Assembly (NCBI RefSeq): GCF_028769735.1
Contig: NC_088171.1
Span: 128,729,533-128,793,532 of the forward strand
Reading direction: 5' to 3'
Source: Zonotrichia leucophrys gambelii
Taxonomy: Eukaryota > Chordata > Aves > Passeriformes > Passerellidae
DNA: 64,000 bases
The notes under the pieces are model-generated. The model did no database searches. It saw only the letters and a program-made list of their open reading frames with translations, and had not been told where the DNA came from. The position numbers and the translations under genes were made by a program. Shown here in pieces: positions 1 through 11,800 of this stretch (positions are counted from its first letter, which is position 1; each line of letters begins with the position of its first letter).

Positions 1-1256
1 GCAGCACCCTTCGACTCTCGCTAATTGGACTGGAAGAGAGTACAAACACATCACTGAACAAAGAGGATAATGTTAGCTATAATATAATAAAGAGTAGCAC
101 ACAAAACCTTGAAAGAATAGCAACCAGGGATGCAATCTGAGCTGGGTGTTAATGAACAAAGGGAAACAAATTGTATGTGAAAAGAGGAGGAAAAATCATA
201 ATGGCTCCAAAGTAACTGTCTGTGGAACAAATAAATAAAGCACATTTCTATATTTCTTACTTCTGCAAATAGGTCCAATGACTACAGTGAATTAATGATC
301 TACTAGAGAGAAAAGAAGAATTAGCTCATAAGCAGTTGCATTACCAACTTTATATAGAGCCAACCTCCTCCAAATGAAAAAATATTAGCATTGTAAAAAT
401 AACTTCATTATTTTTAAATCCTTGTAGCTAAAAGCAATTAACATCTGAAACACAAGCAAAAATTATACAGGAAATGGAAAAAGAGGAGAGAGGGAAAGGA
501 AGCTATAGATTCACCATTGAGGAATGGAGATGTAAAATAAAAAGAGCTTAGAGACTACTGCCTTGGGAAAACCAAAGAAACAAAATTATCTAAAGCCACA
601 CTATCATTTATAAGTAACAGATAATCTGAAAAGAAATAATTAAGACATAAAAAAGAATTGAAAAAAGCAACAACTATAAGAAAAGGAGACAAAATTTATT
701 AGCTATTTAAATCCACAGATATAAATTTACTTAAATTAGGTAATGAAACTGAATTCTTCTGTTTAATTAAAAAAAAAAAGGAACACTAGATTAATGCAAT
801 AAAAGTGGTAGTAAGGAGGGTTCAATGAATATTAATTTCAAAAGAAGACAAGCCTGGCAGAGGAGAACAGAGAATATTATTACTGCATGACAGTAAACGT
901 AGTACTAAGTACTGTGTCAAATGAAGTGGTCACAACACATGAAAAGAACTAAACTGATGGCTGAAATTAGCTTTCTTCCTTTGACTGTGAACCAAATCTG
1001 TATTAGCCAACACACTTTCTGCTCTACAAAAGAGAAATCAGCAGAGGAAAATATTTTCTGTCTTCTTGAGACTGTTGTTAAAGGGTCACTGTGTATTTAA
1101 AACTTCCCCAGATTCCAGTGGAATTCTGCTGATTCCCAAAGCAGCATTTATAGTCTGAGGACAACATTTTGATTATCTGAGCTATATATAAAAATACATG
1201 TCTGAAAGGCAAATTTAAGTATACGCTTTAAAAAACAGAGAAAAAAAAATTCTTAC
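1..1256 (-). other. FZD6: FZD6 intron after coding exon 4 (partial)
   Basis: AT-rich intronic sequence between exon 4 and the tail-encoding exon outside the window. I see no coding exon, transposon or structured RNA in it. Confidence 0.75.
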
Positions 1257-1405
1257 TCTCTTTTGCGGTTTCTGTTGAAGAAATTGGCCCATTCGGAGCA
1301 GGTCTTTTTACTTCCCACCCAGAACACTGGAGATATGCCAACAATTAATGTCAGCAAATATTTCATCAGAAACAAAAATATTTCTGGTCTTGCTAGTGCC
1401 TTTGC
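1257..1405 (-). CDS. FZD6: FZD6 coding exon 4: TM7 and KTxxxW Dishevelled-binding motif
   Basis: The exon encodes residues 466-514 plus two bases. It starts [12 protein letters not shown], spans TM7 (about residues 473-496, ending [12 protein letters not shown]) and carries KTCSEW at residues 499-504. That is the invariant KTxxxW motif by which frizzleds recruit Dishevelled at the membrane. A basic stretch FFNRNRKR follows. The exon lacks its own ATG and is only 149 nt long. The acceptor is ATCTTCTAG at 1,406 and the donor is GA|GTAAGA at 1,256. Human FZD6 has about 190 further residues of cytoplasmic tail. No tail exon is recognisable in positions 1-1,256, so it must lie left of the window and the gene is incomplete here. 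Confidence 0.95.
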
Positions 1406-3742
1406 CTAGAAGATAAAAAAATTTAATAAATGCAAAGAAGAAAATATACTCATTGATTTATTTTTTAAATGAAGAAAACAAATACATTTCTTAAACGAGA
1501 GACTTTCTCCTTATGACTGTTGCTCTTTGTTGAGGCTTGTGCTGTGGACAAACATCAGACATGTACAGACAAGTCAGATGTGTTCAGCTGAATATACACA
1601 CAGAAGAGATCTGCCAGAAGGAATTATTTTTCTTTTAAATTTAAAGGAAAGGTAATTTGGGGAGTAATAGTATTAGTAAAAATATTCTCCAGAGGCAAGC
1701 GTGAAAGATTTATCCCTTCAACTTAAAAGAAACAATAAGTGGATCACAGAATGGTTTGGGTTGGAAGGGACCTCAAAGATCATCAACTTCCACCCCAGCT
1801 GCCACAGGCAGGAACACTCCCACTGGACCAGGCTGATCAAAGCCCCATTCCAGCCTGGCCTTGAACACTTCAGGGATGAGGCATCCATAACTTCTCTGGC
1901 AAACCTGTTTCAGCGCCTCTCCACCTTCAAAGTAAAGGATTTCTTCCTAATATCTTCCTAATCTAAACTTACTCTCTTTTCAGTTCAAAGCTGTTCCCCC
2001 GTGTCCTGTCACTACACGCCCTTGCAAAAAGTCTCTCTTCCTCTTTCTTGTAGGCTCCCTTCAGGTACTAGAAGGATTAGTTGGGAGTTAATCTGATTAG
2101 ACAGCATCTTCAAGGAGCTGCAGAGAACTACACAGTAGCTGTTTATTGCAAAATTAATCCACCTATTTGCAGAGCTGTATCATCGGAGCTGAGACATTTA
2201 ACCCAGTGGGAGATCATTATCTTCAGTTGTCATGCTGCAAGTTTAATTTATGCCATTTGTTTTATCTGCTAAACCCATCTAGCAGATGGGTCTATGAAAG
2301 CAACTATTTTTGTTAGCCAGGTAACATAAGCTACTTCAGTTTTTATTTAGTTTTCATCTGGCAAATGTAACAAAAGTCTACAAGCCAGCTCAGATAAGCC
2401 AAGGCCAAGCACACCACTTTGAGCTATTCCACAATTAGCACACACTATCATAGGGACAGATCCCACAAAGTAGATCTTTGTGTAATATTCAATGTTGATA
2501 TTTCTTCCTTCCAATGGGTTAATTAAAGGCTAAAAATACATACTCTGTGTTATTTTGCCAAGCTGTTATATTAAACACCACAAAACAAATTTATTGATTA
2601 TTTTTAAAGCATAAAAGTCTTGTTTTCAAACTTGTATATTCTGAAGCATTTAGGTTTATATAGAGCTCAGAATAAAACCCACTGAAGTCAAAATACACTT
2701 GTTAAGAAACAGCATTGGAAGCCAAAATAACCAAGTTGTCTGTGAGCTGTGCTACTCTCAGCCTACACTGACCTCAATCCAGAGGATACTAAATGGTGTT
2801 TAAGAATGAAAAAGGTCAATCCTGATCATTCCATTATGCCTGTATTTCTATTCCTCATTTTTAATGATAGTTTATTCCAGCAAAAAAACATAGTTGGGAA
2901 GTGTAATGCAATGAAAGATGACACAAGACACTTGCATTTTTAGTGATGCTGTCTTCTTATATATTTGTTCTTAAATGGAAAGAAATAATATTTGTCAGTA
3001 TACAAAACTACCTGCAACTGCAGCAGATTTAATCTACTGAACATGGGCAGATTTCATTTAAAAGTCTTTCCAAAGAAGTTGGATTTTAAGAGGCAAATAT
3101 TAAACACAACCACCTCCACAATTTTAGTTGAAGTTTTTTTCTTTATCTGCTTTTTTTTGTTGTTGTTGTTTTTTAATAAAGAATTCTTTGCATTTCTGAA
3201 AATCAGCCTGCAAACTACAGCTATTGTGGAAAAAACATATGGGAAATTTGTTCTATAATTTCACATGGTTTACACTTCTATACTTTAAAGAAAAAAAAAG
3301 TGATTCTAAATCTGTGGTTATAAGCAGCACTTAAAAACCAATTTAGTCTAGATTTTTAAGAATCCTTATTTCAGCTTCAACTAAAATTGATGAAAATTCA
3401 ACTTAAGTACTTTGATACTGAGCTTGGCAATGAAGTACTAAGCCAATGCTTTCAGAAACAAATATTGTGAAGAACAACCCTCCTCCATCACAATTTCTAA
3501 CATGAAGTTCAAAGATCATAAAAAGCTATATATTCTGTTAGAGCTGCAAGTTGAATTTAATTGCTGAATGCTACCAATTAGATTAAAATTTTCAAAGCAA
3601 AAATAATATTCCATTGTTTTTTGACTTAAAAAGGAACTAATCACTCCATGTTTTTGAACTGATTACTCACTGCATGGCAGATACGCATAAGTTTTTGCTA
3701 ATTAACTTTACAGTATTATTTATAAAGGAAAACGTTACTTGC
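1406..3742 (-). other. FZD6: FZD6 GC-AG intron between coding exons 3 and 4
   Basis: A phase-0 intron of 2,337 bp. In the gene's sense it begins GCAAGTAACG after CAG and ends TTTTTTATCTTCTAG. The first four intron bases (GCAA) equal the first four bases of exon 4, which hides the junction. Moving the donor two bases to the GT at 3,738 would need an acceptor that is not AG and would break the frame. Outside the CR1 fragment at 1,740-2,075 I see only AT-rich unique sequence, a short hairpin at about 2,270-2,292 and a T-rich stretch near 3,135-3,175. Confidence 0.85.
1740..2075 (-). mobile_element. CR1 LINE 3' fragment
   Basis: The plus strand starts with the highly characteristic reverse complement of a CR1 3' end (ATCACAGAATGGTTTGGGTT, then GGAAGGGACC). 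It continues through the CR1 landmarks for clustered leading-strand reads such as CTGGCCTTGAACACTTC and TTTCTTCCTAATATC to about 2,075. CR1 elements are truncated at their 5' end on insertion, and this copy keeps only about 335 bp of the 3' part. The element is in the same orientation as FZD6. It is diverged with small indels, so it is old. The open frame across it is a by-product. Confidence 0.9.
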
Positions 3743-4760
3743 CTGGTAAGGGCAAGGAATATGGTACTGGTCACAGTGGTCAAACACCCAAGTGGTTTCC
3801 CAGATTTTCCGATTCACCAGTTCATAAACGTAACATCCAAGAAGGGCTACAAGAGGCACCAAGTACAGCCCACTGAAAACCCCAATGCGGATCATGAACT
3901 TCTTGAGCTTCTCCTGGTTCCTGCCGTCGTGCTGAATGACCTGCCGCACGTGGTTCAGAGAGATGATGCCGGCTAGGAGGAGAGAGAGACCGAAAAACAC
4001 ACAGAGGCACAGCGGCAAAAGCACGAAGTACAGCGAGGCGTCCAGGTCGTAGAGACCCACAAAACAAACTCCACTGATATTGTCCCCTTCCACTTTGTTC
4101 ATTGCAAGGAGCATAATGGTTAGAAAACCAGGTATTCCCCAGGCAACTGCATGGAACCACATGGCCTTCTGTGCAATCGCTTCACAGCTCCATTTTCTTC
4201 CCGCTGCAAGGAACCAAGTGATGGTCAGAATCACCCACCATATAGTTCCTGCCATGGTGAAAAAGTACAAAACCATGAAAAGGACAGTACAGGCTTTGTT
4301 TTGGGAGCCAAGAACAACCGTTTCACCAATTTCTAACTTCTCATCTGCCTCATTACAGGCAGTTCTGTTCCCAAGTAAAAATCCAATAAAGTACATTAGA
4401 GAGACTATGCTGTAACAGACAGAATAATAGATGATTGGTCTCTCTGGGTATCTAAACCTTTTGACATCAATCAGAAAAGTTAGGAACGTGAACAGTGTAG
4501 CACAAAGACAAAAGATTGAAACTATTCCAATAAAACTTTTTGCCACATCCAATTCATAATTCTTGAAGTACATATTGGGACATGGGGGTGCACACTGATC
4601 AATTCCTAGAAACTTGTAGCCTTGTCCATTGGTAGTGTGTAGGTGTCGGGGACACCAGAATCCATAATCCCTTCGGATTTGGCTTGGGGTCTTCTGAGTT
4701 CCATGTACATTTGTGGTTACAGCAGCAGTGGCAGGAGCAGCCTCATCACAATTGATTAAC
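3743..4760 (-). CDS. FZD6: FZD6 coding exon 3: CRD end, linker, transmembrane segments 1-6
   Basis: This 1,018-nt exon completes Arg126 and encodes residues 127-465. It opens with LINCDE (last CRD cysteine), then a short linker, the conserved [12 protein letters not shown] and [21 protein letters not shown]1 is near residues 202-223 and TM2 near 235-255. TM3 spans about 282-304 ([20 protein letters not shown]) and TM4 about 327-347. TM5 is about 370-393 and TM6 about 416-438. The extracellular loop motif [19 protein letters not shown] and the intracellular [21 protein letters not shown] are diagnostic of FZD6. The acceptor is CTTTACTTATTCAG at 4,761. The exon ends at CPYQ. The downstream donor is CAG|GCAAGT, a GC donor (see findings), because only that junction keeps the frame into exon 4. 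Confidence 0.97.
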
Positions 4761-7595
4761 CTGAATAAGTAAAGAGAAGAGGAAATATCTCAATAGCCCT
4801 CATTCTCAACTAGAATTGATGCCTTAGGTTTTAGCTTTTATATTTTTCAGACTCTGTACTGCTTTAGTGTGTAGTTCTGAGCTTCATATTATGAGATGGT
4901 AAGCCCTCTTCACAGAGCAGCTAGACAAAAACAATTCCTTTCCTGGCTTGGAACCAAAGATAACTACCCAAATTTCAGGACAAGAGCATAAACAACGTGG
5001 ACTGAAGAGAGAAAAACAAGAAGGGTGAGACTTCATAACCTAAAGCTAAAATTGGACAATTAACTCCAATATGCTAATGGACCAGAACTCATAAAAGTGA
5101 GAAACTTCGTGACCAGTTGTCCATTTTGTGACCATTTTGGGTTCATCTTGGGTGTAGCCCTGGCTGGGCTCTTGTGCTACCCAAGGTATATCCATTGAGG
5201 CCTTGTAATAAATACCTGCTTTATTCTTTAACTCTGTCTGGTCTCTGTTCTATGTCAGCCTTGATAAGGCATCAGAATCACTTCTTATAAATATGAGAAA
5301 AATCTGATCCTAAGCACTATTAAATTTTATAGATGATGCAAATGTGAAATTATGTGAAAAAAAAATAAGATGACATTATAAAATCCAAACTTCAACTATC
5401 TCAATTTCAGAAGATTTCAATTGCATTTAACTATTGCTCTCTAGCTGTTGGTTTATAATTTATGAAACACTACTCAAATTGCAATCATTCTACACTTTAA
5501 AATTATTATTATGTAAAATTTTACATATGTAGATAAAATATTTACAGTACATATTTTAAAAAAAAAATTGATAACTTTGTGACAACAAAAAATCTTGTGA
5601 AAGTACAAGCTTCCAATTAAGGAAGAAGACAGACATCATACTTGATGACTAGTACATAATTATTAGAATTTTTTGCGTTGTACTGCTATTTCATTACCAA
5701 CAATAAACAACCTAACTGAAAAAAGAAACCTAAGTAGAAAATGCAAGCACTGTCAAAATTATTAGTATTGTCACAATTTTCTAGCGCTGTGCTGTTGATT
5801 TAAAAACTGCTCCAAGGTTTAACTGGACACAGGATGTGATCTTTTTATAATACTACCATATTAGTAGTGCTGGATGTATCTTCAAATAAGATTATATAGC
5901 TCAAGCAGGTAAGCATTTACTCAAAATGGGGTTGATGGTCACATGCATTCCAAGTTTAAGTGTACGTTCAAAGGAACAAGTTTTGCATTCTAGCTTTTAA
6001 AGTGAAATTCTGTTACACTGACACTCTTTGTCAAACACTATTACAAGAGCCTCTCAATTCAGTATCCAAGCTCAGCTCCAGCTAAAAACTCCTTCAGTTC
6101 TGTGGTTTACTGCCTATCATGCTGTCCAACTAAATCCAGACTCATTGTTAAGAAAACTGATTCTATGGCAGATTCTCTCATTAACCACAGGCTGGAGCAG
6201 TGCATGTGGAAAGAGAGTGAACTTGATTCACTCATTGTCCTAATCAGCTCCATGTTCATCTGTAAGAATACAGAAGTGTGGACTCCAGTATTCCAGTTAC
6301 ATGTTCACACCAGCTCCTCTTCCATGGGCTGCAGAAGCAGGATCTCTGCTGCTCTAACAACATCCTGGACTTCTCAGAACATGGACTTTCCAGTATTGGC
6401 TACCAGGGAGGTATCACTTCACATATGAACAGGAAAGGTTCATTTTCAGTAAATGATAACAGTATTAAAATAATTTGAAGTTGCACTGAATCCTGCAAAA
6501 AACATCATTTGATTTAAAATGTCATTTTAAAGATACATTGAATAATTGGATTCACTTGTAATTGTCATACTTTTTCAAAACAATCCTTGAAGATATCTGC
6601 TGGCTGAGGGGAACTATTGTCACATAGAACCCCACAAAAGATGGGAGAAGTTAATGCCTTCTTGTCTTAAAACTCCACAACTTCTATTTTTCTGCAGAAC
6701 TATGGGAAATGGCATTAATGTCACTTGTCACAATGACTGCAGTACTGATTTCTACCAGAAGTCATCCTCAGGACAACTGTCCCAGCTCTCCCTCAGCCCC
6801 ACCACAGATTAGCAACTGCTAAAAATTGAGTTTCCAGTCTCTGCTCCTTTCCTGCACCTCTTGACTGGATGTGTGTTAACAAACAAAAAAATCTGGCCTT
6901 AATCATTTATAAATATCCACAGTTGGAGGTCATAATCTCAAAAAGACTGCATTGGAGTGTTTCCAGTGGTTTCCATTTAAAATATATAGACATCTTTTCC
7001 CCAAATGAAGTATTAATTGTTCTCTATCACGTGAACACCTTTGAGGAAAAGGTGACACTTCAAAAAAGGGAGTTTCGGCAGGCAGTACAGGTAAAGCAAC
7101 ACAAGACTAGGCTGGCATATTTAAACAGTTAGGAGCAACAGAAGGTTTCTACCATGCAATGTTCTGGGTCTGTTGAAATACAGAATATTCTACATTCCAC
7201 TATCCTATGAGCAGTTACTTCTAAAACCCCTAATAAAGTAAGCATGATCATCCCTAGTTTAGAGATCAGAAACCAAAGCAAAATCTCTGCTGTAACATTT
7301 AATATTTTAAACTTTCAGAAATATACAGCGAAAAAGCTACCTCTTGCCAGGATGTGATTATTGAAAACCGCCGTAGAGCTTTGTTGCAAAAACTGTCACA
7401 GGCAGAAAATGCAGGTGATAATTTGAATAACAAAAAAGTTTTAATAAAGAAATGGACCCGTGCACAAGCACTGCAGGGTCAGCATACTAAGGAAATTACT
7501 GTGAGGTGATATTTAACAGTCTGCCTCAGATTTTCAACTCAGTTTGTGTGAAACATGAAAATACCACTCCCACCACCTGTCAATATGAAAAATAC
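4761..7595 (-). other. FZD6: FZD6 intron between coding exons 2 and 3
   Basis: A phase-2 GT-AG intron of 2,835 bp. Its acceptor-proximal part is interrupted by the solo LTR at 4,817-5,274. The rest (5,279-7,595) is AT-rich unique sequence in which I see no exon or repeat. Confidence 0.85.
4817..5274 (+). mobile_element. Solitary retroviral LTR (class I-like) in FZD6 intron, antisense to the gene
   Basis: The ends form a perfect 7-bp inverted repeat (TGATGCC at the left, GGCATCA at the right) and are flanked by a 4-bp direct repeat GAAT (4,813-4,816 and 5,275-5,278). A 4-bp target duplication is typical of gamma/class I elements. Inside are a TATA-like CATAAAAGTG near 5,091 and a polyadenylation signal AATAAA near 5,207, followed by CTTTATTCTTTAACTCTG. 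That is a complete U3-R-U5 order on the plus strand. I recall this LTR as a common songbird repeat, but this was not searched. No internal viral sequence adjoins it, so it is a solo LTR left by recombination. It ends 56 bp from the FZD6 exon 3 acceptor. Confidence 0.88.
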
Positions 7596-7792
7596 CTGGT
7601 ACATTCCAGCTCTTCAGGCCATGCAATTCCAAAAGTGTCCATCAACTGCTTACAGTCAGAATACACTTTCTCACAGAGGCTTCGACAGGGGTGAATCACG
7701 TGAATCTGATCTAGGCAGGCTGGGACAAAGGCTCTGCACAGAAATGTGTGGACGTCTGGTGAACAGTGAAGATTCATAAGAATAAGGAAAGG
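7596..7792 (-). CDS. FZD6: FZD6 coding exon 2: core of the Wnt-binding cysteine-rich domain
   Basis: The exon encodes residues 61-125 plus two bases of codon 126. It contains the central [31 protein letters not shown] and the frizzled signature [11 protein letters not shown]. The acceptor is TTCTTCCCTGTAG, a strong pyrimidine tract ending at 7,793. The exon starts five codons upstream of its first ATG, so that ATG (7,777) is internal and not a start. The donor is ACCAG|GTATTT at 7,595, leaving phase 2. The intron to exon 1 is about 16.2 kb and the intron to exon 3 is about 2.8 kb. Seven conserved cysteines fall in this exon, as expected for the lipid-groove-bearing half of the CRD. Confidence 0.96.
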
Positions 7793-8790
7793 CTACAGGG
7801 AAGAAAAAGGCTTTGGTTAGCAATTTTTAAAAGATAATTCAAAGCATCAAAACTAACTTTCATCACTAGGGCTTACATTTAATCCTATGTAGGTTTTGAA
7901 AAAATACTAGAAAATAGTGTTTGTTCAGCAGTTCTGAAAAAGCAAAACCCACTGCCTTGAGTGGCAAGAGGCTCTGTTGGCACTTCCAGCCCAGCCCTTG
8001 TCCCTGGATCTTGGACAAGAATCTTTGTATTTGGCTATCCAAACTTCATTTTTCCTATGTGACAACTTTAGAAATCTGAAAGGTATTATGAATGCCCAAG
8101 ATATTTAAAAATAAAGTAAAACATTGAGTTTCTTTGTACACCAGTCAGCTTCTAAACAAATGCCCTGAGGTTTTCCAAGGTGTGTCTGTTCCTGTAGTTC
8201 CTGTTAGATTACATTTTCAGTCCTAAGTGGTGTGATATACTCATCTCTCACGCTAATTAAATTTAGGGCTTTTTTTTTTTTTTTTTTGTTAATGAGGTCT
8301 AAACATTATTTCTCATTTTTAAACGTCTCATTTAAAATCTCTCTCAACATGACTGAGAATTTCTTTGCCAGGATTATCAAGTACCAGGCAGTGAGTAACT
8401 GATGACTGTTCTTACTAAAGAATTCATAGAATCAAGTTTAACTTTTTCTGCTCAATGCATTCAATTGCTTATTCACAGTCAGACAGGCTTTCAAGTAAAA
8501 AACCCCAGCCTTTCCACTTTACATTTTCTCAGCTTTATTGTTAGGGCAAATTATTTTGCCCAAAATACTACTGTATGTGCAAATGTTATGTGTGATGTTA
8601 ACAGGGACAGTGCATGCAATTTTCAAAGTAGGCCAAGCTTTTAGTAAGATTTTTGTTTAGTAAGAATTTTACTTAATTATTTGCCATCAATATTTATGTC
8701 TTTCAAACATTCAACCAATGGCTATAAAAGGAAAGATTAGATTGAGTCCAGAACAGTATCCTTACTTTTTTCTAGCTTTTAAGCATTGCA

Positions 8791-8826
8791 TATCTATCTA
8801 TCTATCTACCTATCTACCTACCTATC
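8791..8826. repeat. TATC/TACC tetranucleotide microsatellite
   Basis: An imperfect tetranucleotide array, pure TATC at its left end and then interrupted by TACC units, in the long FZD6 intron. Confidence 0.9.
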
Positions 8827-11800
8827 TCTCCTTACTCAAGAAGCAAGTCTTGCTACTGAACATGCAGTTTAAAAGAAAAGACATTGCTAAATAAAATTCC
8901 CTTACAAAATGGAATACCTACAAGTCCTTAAAGGACCTTGGTAATAAATACAGGAATGTATGGGGAGGAAGGAAGAAGATAAGGCAGAACAAAAATAACA
9001 CACAAGTTCTTCATGACAAACCAAAAACTGCTGGCAGTACCCTTCAGAGCACTCCAGCTGTGTGCTGCATCTGCACAAGCCATTACAAGAGTCACACATT
9101 AGTTTGACCCCCTCTCTGAATGTCTCCTCTTGAGCTGCCTTTGCTGGAACCCAAGATTTGAGTATTTCATGACAAGGACAGAAGTGCAGTTGTGGTATAC
9201 TGTGTTCCAGTTCCATAAATTGGATTATTTCCTAAAGTCTGCATCGCTTCAGATGAAAAAAGTACTCAGGAGTTTACCTTAAATGAAACAAATTCCCTTT
9301 GCATAATTATGATGCTTCTTTTCTTCTCAATTCTTAATTTGTATTTGCTCTGGTCTTCCTGGAACTTAGGATAAACAACATAGCCTGGGTATTCATATTC
9401 AATTGCTACAGAAATTGAGTTTATTTTTGACATTGTCTTGCAGAATTTGTCTTGATTGTTCTGAATTCTTCCTTTTTGTCACTCACAGTTCATCTCATTC
9501 AATAAGAAGTAAAAGTCATTTTCTAGATTTCTAAATTTTGGACTACCAGCCAAAAACTTTTTCATCAATTTTATCTAGAAAAGTAAAGATTTTTTTAAAT
9601 CTCAGTATTTATATCAATGAAACTGAGTTTACCTACAGTGATATTTCACCAACTATTTTTATAAGCAACTTGACAGTTTCTAAATAGCATTTTCCAATAC
9701 AGATAATAGGCTTACATATTTTAAGCCGGCTCCTTTGATACAGAAAATGAGCATGAAGAAAACATCCAGAGAAGAAAGTCAGGACATAAAACCAACCTCT
9801 ACCACTCTAACAGAGTTTCTGTCATATGAAGCTACCTAAAAGCTAAAATAGCACAAAAATCACAACATGTATAATGATATTGTATATTACAGGCAGATAA
9901 TGAATGACAAGCAAGAATAAAATGTTTGCATTTGCATAAAGAGTTTTACTAAAACATGTGGTCATTGTCTAAACACTCATTTAAAGAGTATATTTCATTT
10001 AAATGAAAAACCACCCTAACAGATAAATTTAAAAATTTTTAGGAAGAATGCCATGTTTAGCCTATAATGTAATCAGAGCAGTATTCCAAGGACTTGGCGA
10101 CCAAGAGTAACTGTCCTTACAATATTTCTTTTATTTCTTTCAGCTTGCTAAAAACATTTACCTTCTGACACTTGAAAGTATGAGCACAAGAGCAAGAAGT
10201 TTGATGTTCTGAAAACACAAGCTGACCTCCTGAGTCAGACCATTCAGCTGGACACCTCATTTTCCCCTGGCTGGTAGCAAGGGGGCTGTAATAAGACAAG
10301 CTGACATCTCTTCCAGTTTCCTACTAGCAAGGGTTTAGGAAACATGCTGCACATTGCAACATAACTACTGTGTTGAGAAGAGTGACAAACCTTTCTTCCT
10401 AAAATGCATCTTCTCCCTTTTTCAATCATTTATGTTTGAACCCTTTGTTAAATACTACAGCAATAAGTTGTCCTGCATAATTTAAACAGACATTGGTAAG
10501 AAAATACTGCATTTTATCTGCTTATTGTAACTCCCAGTTTTGCAGCCTAATGTGTGTTTTGACAAACAGGTAACAGATTGCACTATACTTTTTCCTTTCC
10601 ATTTTGTCTTCCTGCTATAATTTTTATAATACATTTATATATTAGTATAGTAAAGCTTTAAATTTTGATTTCTGCTCCTTTTCATAGTATACTTTGTCTT
10701 CTATTTGCCTTGACTAAATTTGAAGACTGACATCACATTTCCAGTGACAACAAAGACTTTCTGAGTGACAGTAACTGGTAAAATACTATGCCCACCCAAC
10801 TAGTACAGATAGTGGGTGTTACTCTTCCCCCATATTTATTACTTGGCGGGTTATTTTCCCCCAAACTTATTATTCTGCATTTCCCCATCCTAAATCACAC
10901 CTATCATTTTATTGTCCAGTTGCTTCTAGAACATGATCTCTCTGCAATTCTTTCATCCCATTTTGTTTTCTCAGCAAATTTCAGTACCTATCCCTCTTCT
11001 AGATCCATTTATGAATTAGTTTGTTATCAGAAGTTTCAGTAAAAGTAACGAAGGGGAACCATTCTAGAGATTTATTTGGTATAGCATGAAACTATCAGCT
11101 CAGGACTTAATACCTCTTATTGGGAAAAAAACATTTATCTATTTATTTATACCTACTTTTCTTCTTGTTCTTTAAGCAGGCATTAGAAAAAAAAGTCTAC
11201 AATGGGTTACCAGCACAGTTTCTTAAAATAATATAGGCTGTGACCATATTTTTGGAAACTGAAGTATATATAATCTGAATTATCCCTTAACAGAAGCATG
11301 GAGTCCCTCAAAAAACTAATAGATTTTACAGTCAATGAGTTTTTCAACTAAAAAGAACCCTCTATAAAACGTAAAACTTTGCCTCAAGCACACACAAATG
11401 GGATTTGTAAATACAGATATATTTCCAGCAACTGCTTACTTTTACCATTTAAGAACATCAGAAGTGTTAGTGAATTGTGCCTGGAACTCTGCTAAAATGA
11501 AGTATCTTTAAGTGTGGGCTTCACTTCCAGCTAGCCAAAATGGAAAAGTCTGCTCATAGAAAATAGTATGTCTGCATTTCCTGATGGACCATAAAAGCAA
11601 ATCTTACCAAAACCAAAGTATTTGCTCCTCCAGCTTCACAGTCTGGAAGCACAAAGTAAAGCCAAGATCAAAAGCTCACTGACAGTAAAATTCAGCTCCT
11701 TCAAGGACACTTTATCTGAACCGTGGATGTCCCAACCACAAACCACATTTTACCCACGTGGTCAGCTGGGTAAATTGCATGCATGCTCATGCTGGCGTCC

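Noticed and set aside
3737..3738. GT donor four bases downstream of CPYQ in FZD6
   Set aside because: Would need a non-AG acceptor to keep frame with exon 4; the GC donor is in frame and matches consensus.
3674..4415. Plus-strand and second minus-strand frames over FZD6 exon 3
   Set aside because: Shadow frames of the large FZD6 exon.
8902..9216. A 104-codon minus-strand frame with a cysteine-dense middle
   Set aside because: The cysteine spacing fits no zinc-finger or secreted domain I know, there is no signal peptide, and it lies inside an FZD6 intron without splice signals. Worth a database search, but not supported as a gene.
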